Of a stretch of 64,000 nucleotides of DNA, positions 42,734-51,167 are shown one piece after another. The stretch covers positions 1,658,001 through 1,722,000 of the forward strand of contig NZ_CP118224.1 of the NCBI RefSeq assembly GCF_030849025.1, read 5' to 3'. The DNA is from Oceanimonas pelagia (lineage in GTDB: Bacteria; Pseudomonadota; Gammaproteobacteria; Enterobacterales; Aeromonadaceae). Position 1 is the stretch's first letter. Each line of letters starts with the position of its first letter. A program made the translations under genes and the position numbers. Under the pieces are notes generated by a model. That model had not been told where the DNA came from, made no database searches, and saw nothing but the letters and a program-made list of their open reading frames with translations.

Positions 42734-44098
42734 ATGTTCGACCATGTTTCGCAGCCGGCCCTGCCGGGAGCCCGTACGGGCGTGTTAGTGCTTTGTTTGC
42801 TGGCGCTGCCGGCGCTGATGTTTACCCTGCCGTTCGAGCCCGGGGTGAATAAGGGGCTGGCACTGCTGCTGGTGATTGCCGCCCTCTGGCTCACGGAAGC
42901 GGTGCATATTACCATTACTGCCCTGCTGGTGCCCCTGCTGGCGGTGCTGCTGGGCGTGCTCGATACCGGCGCCGCCCTCGGCAACTTTGCCAACCCCATT
43001 ATCTTTTTGTTCCTGGGCGGCTTTGCCCTGGCCGCCGCCATGCGCTGTCAGGGGCTGGACCGGCTGGTGGCCGGGCGCATTCTGCAGCTGGCCCGGGGCC
43101 GGCTGCTGGCCGCCGTGCTGCTGCTGTTTGCCACCTCGGCGTTTCTTTCCATGTGGATAAGCAACACCGCCACCGCCGCCATGATGCTGCCTCTGGCCCT
43201 GGGCCTGCTGCGCTGCCTGGATGCCGAGCGGCACGCCTCCACCTATGTGTTTGTGCTGCTGGGCGTGGCCTACAGCGCCAACATCGGCGGCATCGCCACC
43301 CTGGTGGGCAGTCCGCCCAACGCCATTGCCGCCGCCGAAACCGGCATGGGCTTTACCGACTGGATGGCCATTGGCCTGCCCGTTGCCCTGTTGCTGCTAC
43401 CGGTGGCCATCGCGGTGCTGTGGCTGCTGTTTCGCCCCCAGCTGAACGAGCAGGTGGAGATCGCCGACGACAGCCTGAGCTGGAACTCCGGCCGCCTGAT
43501 CACCCTGGGCATTTTTCTGCTCACCGTGTGCCTGTGGATCTTCTCGGCCCCCATTTCGGCGGCGCTGGGCCGGCTGCCGGCCTTTGACACCCTGGTGGCG
43601 CTGCTGGCCATTATTCTCATCGGCATGACCCGGGTGGCCGGCTGGAAGGACATAGAGCATCAGGCCGACTGGGGCGTGCTGCTGCTGTTTGGCGGCGGTC
43701 TCACGTTAAGCCACATTCTCAAGGAAACCGGCACCAGCCTGTTTCTGGCCAGCCACCTGGCGGAAGGCCTGGCCAGTGCCGGCCCCTGGCTGATTTTGCT
43801 GGCCATTACCGCCTTCGTGGTGTTTCTCACCGAGCTGGCCTCCAATACCGCCAGCGCTGCCCTGCTGATCCCGGTGTTCACCGCGGTGGCCGAGGGCCTG
43901 GGGCTGTCACCGGTGGCGGTGGCGGCGCTGATCGCGGTGTCGGCATCCTGTGCCTTTATGCTGCCGGTAGCCACCCCGCCCAACGCCATTGTGTTCGGCT
44001 CGGGGTTTGTGCCCCAGCGGCAGATGATGAAGGCGGGCTTCGTCATCAACCTGGGCTGCATCGCCCTGCTCACCGCCTGGTTTGGCCTGACCGGCTGA
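42734..44098 (+). CDS. SLC13/DASS-family sodium-coupled anion transporter
   Basis: This 454-residue membrane carrier has the two pseudo-symmetric substrate/sodium motifs of the DASS family. These are [15 protein letters not shown] with [15 protein letters not shown] in the first half and [15 protein letters not shown] with [16 protein letters not shown] in the second. It likely imports di- or tricarboxylates or sulfate; the substrate is not resolved. The ATG at 42734 has an AGGAAA site. It is divergent from the hybrid kinase, 63 bases apart, so the kinase might sense the same class of compound. Confidence 0.88.
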   Translation: MFDHVSQPALPGARTGVLVLCLLALPALMFTLPFEPGVNKGLALLLVIAALWLTEAVHITITALLVPLLAVLLGVLDTGAALGNFANPIIFLFLGGFALAAAMRCQGLDRLVAGRILQLARGRLLAAVLLLFATSAFLSMWISNTATAAMMLPLALGLLRCLDAERHASTYVFVLLGVAYSANIGGIATLVGSPPNAIAAAETGMGFTDWMAIGLPVALLLLPVAIAVLWLLFRPQLNEQVEIADDSLSWNSGRLITLGIFLLTVCLWIFSAPISAALGRLPAFDTLVALLAIILIGMTRVAGWKDIEHQADWGVLLLFGGGLTLSHILKETGTSLFLASHLAEGLASAGPWLILLAITAFVVFLTELASNTASAALLIPVFTAVAEGLGLSPVAVAALIAVSASCAFMLPVATPPNAIVFGSGFVPQRQMMKAGFVINLGCIALLTAWFGLTG

Positions 44099-44103
44099 GA
44101 TCA

Positions 44104-44136
44104 AAAAAAGCCGCTGACTGACAGCGGCTTTTTTGT
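44104..44136. terminator. Bidirectional terminator after the SLC13 gene
   Basis: AAAAGCCGCT and AGCGGCTTTT arms flank a seven-base loop with A- and T-runs on either side. It serves the convergent SLC13 and DUF1127 genes. Confidence 0.88.
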
Positions 44137-44154
44137 GAGGCGCATTCCCTGCGA

Positions 44155-44364
44155 TTATTGTTGCCAGAACGGCTTGCTGACCTCCTGAAAACGGTCGGCT
44201 TCGTTCAGGCCAATATCCTTCAGCAAATAGGGGGGCAGTTCGGCCAGCTCACGACGGGAGCGGCTGCGGTGCAGCCAGAGGCCAAGGGTGGCCAGCAGGC
44301 CGGTGGAACGCTGGGTGGTGCCGCGGGCCAGGGTGGCCGGACGGGAAGAACAATGCGTGGTCAT
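44155..44364 (-). CDS. DUF1127 (YjiS-like) small protein
   Basis: This 69-residue basic protein carries the C-terminal DUF1127 pattern: RRELAELPPYLLKDIGLNEAD. Members of the family affect phosphate, RNA turnover or envelope traits in various bacteria, with no single established role. I chose the ATG at 44364 because it has a near-perfect AGGAGG site seven bases upstream; the longer frame has none. Confidence 0.82.
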   Translation of the reverse strand: MTTHCSSRPATLARGTTQRSTGLLATLGLWLHRSRSRRELAELPPYLLKDIGLNEADRFQEVSKPFWQQ

Positions 44365-44940
44365 GGTGCGCCTCCTGAATGATGAATGCGCGCACAGCAT
44401 AGGGGCCGCCTTGCCCGTGCTCAATTGACTTTTCTTGTGCAGTAAAATAAAAAAAACTAATGGCAGATTACGCACAAACTGTCAGAAAACACGTATTTAA
44501 CCATCACTTTTCAATCGACTAACACCACCAACGCAGCTTAACCCATAAGAAAAACTGATCATTGAATGCTTACGGGTATTTTGTGAATTTTTATGCCAAC
44601 ACTGTGCATTTATGCTTTGATTATGCGCTAAGGCGCCTACAAATACTGCATAATCATCAAACAGCCTTGTCTCCTGCCGGATTGTGCGCGGCTTAATGGT
44701 TTTTATCAAAATGCAAAAAACACGATTTCGCTGGCTCACCGGCAATAACAAAGAAGATCACACCAAATTAACAACACGATGTTGTTGATCATTCCAAACC
44801 TTACTCATAAACCGCGAATATATAAGGCATAAATCCTTCGAGACAGCAGATCGGCGCGTTGATTTTGCCCCCGCCTCCCCCTACCCTGCCGCCGGCAAAA
44901 CTATCCTGTAGTTATATTTTCTGATTGATGAGGCTTCGTT
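44365..44940. other. Long AT-rich intergenic region between DUF1127 and NSS genes
   Basis: This 576-base stretch separates divergent genes and is clearly more AT-rich than its surroundings. It contains a perfect AACAACA-CGA-TGTTGTT inverted repeat at 44770-44786, flanked by GATC sequences. An 84-codon open frame on the minus strand has no ribosome site or recognisable product. It probably holds both promoters; a small RNA is possible but I cannot support one. Confidence 0.5.
44770..44786. promoter_or_regulatory. Perfect inverted repeat, candidate operator for the NSS transporter
   Basis: AACAACA and TGTTGTT flank a three-base centre, about 155 bases before the NSS gene start. Symmetry suggests a dimeric repressor site; the regulator is unknown. 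Confidence 0.4.
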
Positions 44941-46416
44941 ATGAAACGAGAACAATGGGGTTCTCGCACCGGCTTTATTCTGGCCGCGGTCGGCTCCGCC
45001 GTCGGCCTGGGTAACATCTGGCGCTTCCCCTACATGGCTTACGAGAACGGCGGTGGCGCCTTCTTCATTCCCTACCTGTTTGCCATGCTGACCGCCGGCA
45101 TTCCCTTCATGATCCTGGAGTTTACCCTGGGTCAGAAGTACCGCGCCGGCGCTCCCGGCACCCTGCGCCAGCTGAATGCCCGCTTTGAATGGCTGGGCTG
45201 GTTCCAGGTGATGATCTGCGCGGTGATCGCCTTTTATTACGTGGTGGTCATCGCCTGGGCCATTTCCTATGCCTGGTTTGCCCTGGATCAGAGCTGGGGC
45301 GAAGACAGCAACGGCTTCTTCTTTGGCGAGTTTCTCGGCCTGGGCGACAACTCGCCGTCCAGCCTGGGCGGCATTCAGACCCACTTGCTACTGCCACTGG
45401 TACTGGCCTGGGCCGCCAGCTTCTTTGCCACCTACCGGGGCGTAAAGGGCGGTATTGAAAAAATCAACAAGGTGCTGATGCCGCTGCTGTTCCTGCTGGT
45501 GCTGATACTGATCGGCCGCATTCTGTTCCTGCCCGGTGCCCTGAACGGCATCAACTGGATGTTTGCCCCCGACTTCAGCAAGATCTGGGATCTCAAGGTA
45601 TGGTCCGCCGCCTATGGCCAGATCTTCTTCACCCTCAGTGTGGGCTTTGCCATCATGCTGTCTTACGCCAGCTACCTGCCGGAAAAGTCCGACATCAACA
45701 ACAACGCCTTTATGACGGTGCTGATGAACTGCGGCTTTTCCATGCTGGCCGGCATCATGATCTTCGGCGCCCTGGGTTACATGGCCGAGATCCAGGACAA
45801 GGCGCTGACCGAGGTGGTGAGCTCGGGCGTGGGCCTGGCCTTTGTCACCCTGCCCACCGCCATTAACCTGCTGCCCGCCCCCGGCATCATGGGCCCCATG
45901 TTCTTCCTGGCACTGGTCTTTGCCGGCATCAGCTCGCACATCTCCATTGCCGAGGCGGTCACCACCGGCCTGATGGGCAAAACCGGCTGGAGCCGGCAGA
46001 AAACCGCCACCCTCTTCTGTGGCACCGGCTTTGTGGTGAGCCTGCTGTTCATTACCGAAGGCGGTCTGCTGCTGCTGGATCTGGTGGATCACTTCATCAA
46101 CAACATGGCGCTGCTGGGCTCCTGCCTGCTGGAGCTGTTCCTGGTGGGCTGGCTGTGCAAGCTGTCCGATTATCAGCAACGGGCCAATGCGCTGTCGGAA
46201 TTCAGCATCGGCATCTGGTGGCAGCTGTGCATCAAGTTCGTGTCCATCGCCATGCTGGCGGTGATCCTGTTCAACAACATCGTCGGCGCCTTCAGGGAAA
46301 ACTACGGTGGCTACAGCGATAATGAAATTCTGTTTATCGGCTGGGGCATGATTGCGGTGATGCTGGTGGTGGCCATTGTCATCAACGCCAACAGCAAACA
46401 GGAGGTGAAAGCATGA
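44941..46416 (+). CDS. Neurotransmitter:sodium symporter (NSS) amino-acid transporter
   Basis: This 491-residue LeuT-fold sodium symporter begins MKREQWGSRTGFILAAVGSA, followed by the VGLGNIWRFPYMAYENGGGAF signature of TM1 with the sodium and substrate sites. About 12 helices follow. The stop overlaps the start of a MetS-type small membrane subunit, so the pair is likely a methionine/alanine importer like MetPS of Corynebacterium. Substrate is by analogy. Confidence 0.92.
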   Translation: MKREQWGSRTGFILAAVGSAVGLGNIWRFPYMAYENGGGAFFIPYLFAMLTAGIPFMILEFTLGQKYRAGAPGTLRQLNARFEWLGWFQVMICAVIAFYYVVVIAWAISYAWFALDQSWGEDSNGFFFGEFLGLGDNSPSSLGGIQTHLLLPLVLAWAASFFATYRGVKGGIEKINKVLMPLLFLLVLILIGRILFLPGALNGINWMFAPDFSKIWDLKVWSAAYGQIFFTLSVGFAIMLSYASYLPEKSDINNNAFMTVLMNCGFSMLAGIMIFGALGYMAEIQDKALTEVVSSGVGLAFVTLPTAINLLPAPGIMGPMFFLALVFAGISSHISIAEAVTTGLMGKTGWSRQKTATLFCGTGFVVSLLFITEGGLLLLDLVDHFINNMALLGSCLLELFLVGWLCKLSDYQQRANALSEFSIGIWWQLCIKFVSIAMLAVILFNNIVGAFRENYGGYSDNEILFIGWGMIAVMLVVAIVINANSKQEVKA

Positions 46417-46511
46417 CGACCGGCGCCATTATCATGATGCTGATAGGACTCGGCATCACCTGGGGCGGAGCCGCCCTGTGCATTCGCCGGGCCATGAAGG
46501 CCAGGCAGTAA
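46413..46511 (+). CDS. MetS-type small subunit of the NSS transporter
   Basis: This 32-residue peptide, MTTGAIIMMLIGLGITWGG then AALCIRRAMKARQ, is a single membrane helix with a basic tail. It fits the MetS family of short partners of NSS transporters. Its ATG overlaps the transporter stop (ATGA) and a GGAGGTGAAA ribosome site lies inside the transporter gene. It is easily missed by gene finders. Confidence 0.85.
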   Translation: MTTGAIIMMLIGLGITWGGAALCIRRAMKARQ

Positions 46512-46516
46512 AGCAG

Positions 46517-46538
46517 GAGGCAGCCCATGGGCTGCCTC
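46517..46538. repeat. Perfect palindrome after the MetS-type gene
   Basis: GAGGCAGCCC and its complement meet as GAGGCAGCCCA-TGGGCTGCCTC, a 22-base perfect palindrome without a T-run. It may stabilise the 3' end of the transcript just before the terminator. Confidence 0.5.
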
Positions 46539-46542
46539 TCAG

Positions 46543-46587
46543 TAAAAAGGGGCGGAGTCATTTTGAAAAGACTCCGCCCCTTTTTTT
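46543..46587. terminator. Strong bidirectional terminator
   Basis: AAAAAGGGGCGGAGT and ACTCCGCCCCTTTTT arms with a 12-base loop end both the NSS-MetS operon and the convergent RloA-like gene. Confidence 0.9.
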
Positions 46588-47107
46588 ACGGTGCTGCGGG
46601 CGCGAACCTGGGCTGCACAAAGCGGCGGGACGGATCGATCAACACATCGTCGTTCATGAACTCCCGGCCCAGCAGCACCGGATACAGCATGCGGGTCCGA
46701 TCCTTGAGAGTAAACTCCACCTGCTTTTCCAGATCGCCCACCTGCACCGGCAGCAGCACAACCGGACGGCGATCCGCTTTCTTGCTGTTGGCCTGACGAA
46801 TTTTCACATAGCGGCTGAGGGGGGCTTCCAGACGAGATGAATGACGGTCGTGAAGAAAGCGAAACCGGATCCAGGCTTCACCGTCCCGTTCAAATTCCTC
46901 AATGTCGGTGGCCGACATCGACGAGGTCTTGGCCCCTGAATCAATGCGCGCCTTGACGCTGTCGCTCAGCGCCGGCAACCATAACCACTCCACCCGGCCC
47001 AACAGCCATTTATCATCAATTTTCACATTTTCCCCTTTGGCCGCCTGGGCAGCAAATGCAGGCAGCAGTACCAAAGTCAGTAACATTACCCTAAAAACAC
47101 GTTTCAT
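46586..47107 (-). CDS. RloA-like retropepsin-fold protein (putative zinc/aspartic protease family PF05618)
   Basis: This 173-residue exported protein has a signal peptide (VMLLTLVLLPAFAAQA) and the conserved ARIDSGAKTSSMSA loop, which resembles the DTGA catalytic loop of aspartic proteases. Late motifs are VEFTLKDRTRMLYPVLLGREFM. The family was first called ATP-dependent zinc protease and later linked to retropepsin-like peptidases beside RimK-type ligases. The ATG at 47107 has a GGGGAG site. Protease activity is not proven from sequence. Confidence 0.82.
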   Translation of the reverse strand: MKRVFRVMLLTLVLLPAFAAQAAKGENVKIDDKWLLGRVEWLWLPALSDSVKARIDSGAKTSSMSATDIEEFERDGEAWIRFRFLHDRHSSRLEAPLSRYVKIRQANSKKADRRPVVLLPVQVGDLEKQVEFTLKDRTRMLYPVLLGREFMNDDVLIDPSRRFVQPRFAPAAP

Positions 47108-47251
47108 CGGCACTCCCCGTGCGTCAGCCATGGTCGCGTGCATTCTACTCGGGTCCGAACAGCCCTGAAAATGGGGCAAACAACAAAATTTTGCTGAACA
47201 TTGCATGGCGCCGGGAGTATGCTTGGCGGCTTTGATGCTGACGGACAACCG

Positions 47252-48031
47252 ATGAACTGGGATCCCGATTTTACCACGCGCAACGCCATTCTGGGCCAGC
47301 TTGCAGGTCTGGTGGCATTTGATGAGCCCGACTGGCCGTCCCTTGCCGGCCTGAATCGGCGGCTGGCCGCCGGGCTGCCGGTACGTTTTGTAAGTGAAGA
47401 GCACTTTACCGACCTCGCCTGCTACTACGAAGAAGCCGTGGCTCAAGGCGTCGTACCCACCCGCAGCGCCAACTGGCACGACTTTTTCGGCGCCGTGATC
47501 TGGCACCTGTTTCCCCGCACCAAGGCATGGCTGAACCAACGGCACATGGACGACATTCGCGCCCATGGCGCGCGCCAGCGCACCCCGCGCCGGGATCGCA
47601 TCACCCATTTCGACGAATGCGGCCTGGTGCTGGCGGTGCCCGAGGGCGACGATGCCGAGGCCCTGGCCCTGCTGCAGGCCCATGACTGGCACGGGCTGTT
47701 TCTGGACCGGCGGGCCCGCTGGGGCAACGACTGGCAGCCGTTCATCTTTGGCCACGCCCTCTACGAACAGGCGCTCGCACCCTTTATCGGCCTCACCGCC
47801 AAGGCGGTGGTACTGGCCCTGCCCGCCGGTTTTTTCACTCGCCCGCGCCATGAGCAGTACCCCCTGCTGGACCGGGCACTGTGTGCCCGGCTGCAGGATC
47901 AAGCCCTGTTCGACCGCCCCAGGCCGCTGCAGCCCTTGCCACTGCTGGGCATTCCGGGCTGGTGGCCGGCCAGCGAGCAGCCGGCCTTTTACGATAATAC
48001 CGATTACTTCCGGCCCCGCCGGCAAAGGTGA
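47252..48031 (+). CDS. DUF3025 family protein
   Basis: This 259-residue soluble protein has the family pattern NWHDFFGAVIWHLFPRTK, RDRITHFDECGLVL, WQPFIFGHALYEQAL and a GIPGWWP ending before YDNTDYFRP. No catalytic function is established. I chose the ATG at 47252 (MNWDPDF), which aligns with the usual family start; in-frame ATGs at 47201 and 47219 would extend it. It lies just upstream of lpxM. Confidence 0.8.
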   Translation: MNWDPDFTTRNAILGQLAGLVAFDEPDWPSLAGLNRRLAAGLPVRFVSEEHFTDLACYYEEAVAQGVVPTRSANWHDFFGAVIWHLFPRTKAWLNQRHMDDIRAHGARQRTPRRDRITHFDECGLVLAVPEGDDAEALALLQAHDWHGLFLDRRARWGNDWQPFIFGHALYEQALAPFIGLTAKAVVLALPAGFFTRPRHEQYPLLDRALCARLQDQALFDRPRPLQPLPLLGIPGWWPASEQPAFYDNTDYFRPRRQR

Positions 48032-48086
48032 TTTGCCCCGCGTTTTTTCATACACTTGGCGCCCTTGCAATCAAGAGGAAGACGTT

Positions 48087-49055
48087 ATGTCCGGGCACGA
48101 TCCCGTTTATGATGCACAGTTCAAATCCCGTTACCTGCACCCGCGCTACTGGCCGACCTGGCTGGCCATTGCCTCTTTGTGGCTGCTGGCCTGGCTGCCG
48201 GTGCGCATGCGCGACGCCCTGGCCGGCGCCTTTGCCCCGCTGCTGGTGAAGTTCGCCAAAAAGCAGTGCTATATCGCCCGCACCAACATTCGGCTGTGCT
48301 TTCCCACGCTCACCGAGGCCGAGGTTGAGCAAAGGTTGCTGCATTCCATTCGGGCCGGACTGATGACCTTTTTCGCCTATGGCGAGTGGACCGCGCGCTC
48401 GCCGGCCTACCTGCAGGGCCGCTTTCATCTGCAGGGCCGGGAGCATATCGACGCCTGCCTGGCCGAGAACAGGCAGATCATTTTCATGATCCCCCACACC
48501 TGGGCCATTGATGCCGGTGGCCTGTACCTGACCTCCCTGGGCCTGCCCATGTGCACCATGATGCACAGCGCCAAGAACGAAGTGTTCGACTGGTTCATCA
48601 ACCGCCAGCGGGCCCGTTTCAACGGCATTGTTTACGAGCGCGATGCCGGCATCAAGGCGGTGATCAAGACCATTCGCGACGGCAAGCATTTCTTTTACCT
48701 GCCGGACCAGGACCATGGCCGCGAGGCCAGTATTTTTGTGCCGTTTTTCGCCGAAATGAAGGCCACTCTGCCGGCCCTGCCCAAGCTGGTGAAACTGACC
48801 GGTGCCCGCGTGCTGCCGGTGCTGAGTATTTACAACACCGACGCCCACCGCTATGAGCTGGTGATTCGCCCGCCCATGGCGCCCTATCCCACGGCGGATC
48901 TCACCGCCGATACCCGGGCCATGAACGCCGAAATTGAAGCCCTGCTGAGCGACTGGCCCGAGCAGTACATGTGGTTTCTGAAATACTTTCAGACCCAGGT
49001 CGATAGTCGCGAGGGCCGCTACGAGGCTGGCATCCGCAAGATCCGGGGGCGCTGA
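48087..49055 (+). CDS. lpxM: Lipid A acyltransferase LpxM
   Basis: LpxM transfers the second secondary acyl chain (myristate in E. coli) to Kdo2-lipid A at the inner membrane. The 322-residue protein has the N-terminal membrane segment, the catalytic HX4D as HTWAID, YLPDQDHGREASIFVPFF and KATLPALPKLVK, which distinguish LpxM from LpxL. The ATG at 48087 follows AGAGGAA. The stop shares one base with the start of a 42-residue membrane peptide. Confidence 0.9.
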   Translation: MSGHDPVYDAQFKSRYLHPRYWPTWLAIASLWLLAWLPVRMRDALAGAFAPLLVKFAKKQCYIARTNIRLCFPTLTEAEVEQRLLHSIRAGLMTFFAYGEWTARSPAYLQGRFHLQGREHIDACLAENRQIIFMIPHTWAIDAGGLYLTSLGLPMCTMMHSAKNEVFDWFINRQRARFNGIVYERDAGIKAVIKTIRDGKHFFYLPDQDHGREASIFVPFFAEMKATLPALPKLVKLTGARVLPVLSIYNTDAHRYELVIRPPMAPYPTADLTADTRAMNAEIEALLSDWPEQYMWFLKYFQTQVDSREGRYEAGIRKIRGR

Positions 49056-49183
49056 TGGAGTGGCTGAACCATGCCTGGAACGCTGTCTGGAATTATGCCG
49101 GCCCGGTGGCCCTGGGCCTGCTTATTCTGTGGCTGGTGGCTAAAGCCGATGACTGGCTGGCGAAACGGGAAAAGCGGGACTAG
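49055..49183 (+). CDS. Small membrane protein coupled to lpxM
   Basis: This 42-residue peptide begins MEWLNHAWNAVWNYAG, has one helix (PVALGLLILWLVAKAD) and ends with a charged WLAKREKRD tail. The TGATG overlap with lpxM indicates translational coupling. I do not recognise a family. The amphipathic, tryptophan-rich start before a single membrane helix suits a partner of a membrane enzyme, but this is inference. Confidence 0.6.
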   Translation: MEWLNHAWNAVWNYAGPVALGLLILWLVAKADDWLAKREKRD

Positions 49184-49244
49184 GGAGGGACTGGGGACTG
49201 GCATGATTCAAATTCCCGGTCCCCGGGCCCTCACCCCCCGTTTT

Positions 49245-50036
49245 TTACGCCGGGAAGAACAAAAACTTGGCGCCCACCAGCAACAGAAACACCGCAAAGG
49301 CGCGCTTCAGTACCACCGCCGACAGCTTGTGCGCCAGAATGGCGCCCACCCGGGCAAAGGGCATGCTGGCCACGCTGATGCCGATCAGCGCCGGCAGATA
49401 GACATAGCCCCAGGCCTCATCCGGCAGGCTGCCATGATCCAGGCCGTGCACCACATAGCTCAGGGCCCCCACCAGGGCGATGGGAAAACCGCAGGCCGAC
49501 GACACCGCCACCGCCCGCTGCATGGGCACCGAGCACCAGCTTAAAAACGGCACCGTCAGCGAGCCGCCGCCAATGCCGAAAATGCCCGACGCCCAGCCAA
49601 TAAAGCCGCCCATGGCCACCTGCACCGGCTTGCCCGGCAGCTTGCCGCTGCCGCTCGGCATCAGGTTGAACAGCATCTGCGCCGCCATCAGCCAGGCAAA
49701 CAGACCGATCACCCGCTGCAACTGCAGCCCGGACATCTTATCGGCGGTGTACCCCCCCAGCCAGGCGCCAACCACTATGCCCGCCGACAGCATGGCCGCC
49801 AGCTTCCAGTCGATGGCCCGTCGCTGATGATGGGTGTGAATGGCGCTGAGCGAGGTAAACATGATGGTGGCCAGCGAGGTGCCCACCGCCATATGCGCCA
49901 CCAGCTCGCCGCCAATGCCCTGCAAATTGAAACTGAAAATCAGCACCGGCACGATAATCAGGCCGCCGCCCACCCCAAACAACCCCGCCAGGGTGCCGGC
50001 AAAGGCGCCCAGCACCATGTACATCAACCAGGTCAT
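49245..50036 (-). CDS. TauE/SafE family sulfite/organosulfonate exporter
   Basis: This 263-residue membrane protein has two repeated halves, each with the family glycine motif: AGLFGVGGGLIIVPVLIF near the N-terminus and ASGIFGIGGGSLTVPFL in the middle. About eight helices are expected. The family exports sulfite, sulfoacetate or similar anions; the substrate here is unknown. I chose the ATG at 50036 because AGGGAGAG lies directly upstream. Confidence 0.88.
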   Translation of the reverse strand: MTWLMYMVLGAFAGTLAGLFGVGGGLIIVPVLIFSFNLQGIGGELVAHMAVGTSLATIMFTSLSAIHTHHQRRAIDWKLAAMLSAGIVVGAWLGGYTADKMSGLQLQRVIGLFAWLMAAQMLFNLMPSGSGKLPGKPVQVAMGGFIGWASGIFGIGGGSLTVPFLSWCSVPMQRAVAVSSACGFPIALVGALSYVVHGLDHGSLPDEAWGYVYLPALIGISVASMPFARVGAILAHKLSAVVLKRAFAVFLLLVGAKFLFFPA

Positions 50037-50242
50037 GCTCTCTCCCTGAAATGTTAAAAGGCTCATAAGCTACCCAAGCCGGGTGCAAAGGGAAAGGGGG
50101 AAACGGCTTTTTAACAGATAAAACGCATGTTCAATGCTGAACCCGTATTCCTGCACGACGCGAAGGAACCACATGGCAGGCGCAGTTTATCCTTGCCCCT
50201 CTGTCCTTTCATGAAGGAGCGGAATCACGGAAATAACGCGCT

Positions 50243-51112
50243 TTAAATGGGGGCCCGCCCCAGGCTGATCACCACCCGCCGGTTGCTCTGGCGGCCCTCG
50301 GGAGTGCCGTTATCGGCAATGGGCCGGCGCTCGCCGTGGCCTTCCACCCGAATGCTGGTGTCGGGCAGGCCCAGCTCCAGGAAGCGGTCCTTGACGGCCT
50401 TGGCCCGCAGCAACGACAGCTGCTTGTTGTGAAACTCGGTGCCAAAGCTGTCGGTGTAGGTGTTGATCACCACCTCGCCAATATTGGGGTCGGCACGCAC
50501 ATAATCGGCGATCATCGCCAGCCGCTGGCGCGAATGGGGCGTCAGCTCGTCGGCGTTGTTGACGTAGTTGAGCACGCTGAAGGCGATGTCTTCAAAGCCG
50601 TACGGCAGCAGGTTGTGCTGGCAGTCAAGAAAGGCGGCGTAACGGGCGCGAAAGTTCACCGATGACAACCCCACCCCGGTGGTACGGTCTCCGGCGTACC
50701 AGTCGTCGAAATAAAAGGTGGGCCAGCGCCCCTGGCTGAGCTCGTCGAGCATGATCCAGGCGTTTTGCTGCTCCACCATGGCGTCGAACTGCTGGTAAAA
50801 GGTGACCTGGCTGATGGGCCGGGCCGCGCGGCCGGGCTGCCAGTAGGGCGACTCGCTTCTCAGTGCCGCCTGCCGGGTGCGGGGCATGGCCCTGAGCGGA
50901 CTCAGCTCAAAGACCAGGTTGACGTTCTTGCCGGCCCGGCTGACAAAGGCCCCGGTGCCAAAACCGGGAATGGTATGCTCCAGCCGGCACTCCACCGCCG
51001 AGTCGGCGGCCAGCCGCCAGCGGGAATGATCCAGACTCGCCACATAGGTACGCGGCTGGGCCCAGCTTACGCTGCTGAGCACCAGTCCCGTTACTGCCAT
51101 GAGTTTGCGCAC
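50243..51112 (-). CDS. motY: Sodium-type flagellar stator protein MotY
   Basis: This 289-residue periplasmic protein forms the T ring that holds PomAB stators around the sodium-driven polar flagellum. A signal peptide (MRKLMAVTGLVLSSVSWAQ) precedes the MotY N-domain (TYVASLDHSRW...CRLEHTIPGFG). A C-terminal OmpA-like peptidoglycan-binding domain follows (INTYTDSFGTEFHNKQLSLLRA and GHGERRPIADNGTPEGRQSNRR). I prefer the GTG at 51112 because AGAGG lies at the right distance; an ATG four codons later lacks one. Confidence 0.9.
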   Translation of the reverse strand: MRKLMAVTGLVLSSVSWAQPRTYVASLDHSRWRLAADSAVECRLEHTIPGFGTGAFVSRAGKNVNLVFELSPLRAMPRTRQAALRSESPYWQPGRAARPISQVTFYQQFDAMVEQQNAWIMLDELSQGRWPTFYFDDWYAGDRTTGVGLSSVNFRARYAAFLDCQHNLLPYGFEDIAFSVLNYVNNADELTPHSRQRLAMIADYVRADPNIGEVVINTYTDSFGTEFHNKQLSLLRAKAVKDRFLELGLPDTSIRVEGHGERRPIADNGTPEGRQSNRRVVISLGRAPI

Positions 51113-51167
51113 ACCCGCTGCCTCTTGTTACACCCTGACCGGTTTATCGGCGCCGGGGGCGCCAGCT

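Noticed and set aside
44497-44751. 84-codon minus-strand open frame in the AT-rich gap
   Set aside because: No ribosome site, no signal or domain, and composition like non-coding DNA.
49184-49244. Terminator between the lpxM-coupled peptide and the TauE gene
   Set aside because: A GGGGACTGG/CCGGTCCCC pairing exists, but the T-run lies too far from the stem to support an intrinsic terminator.
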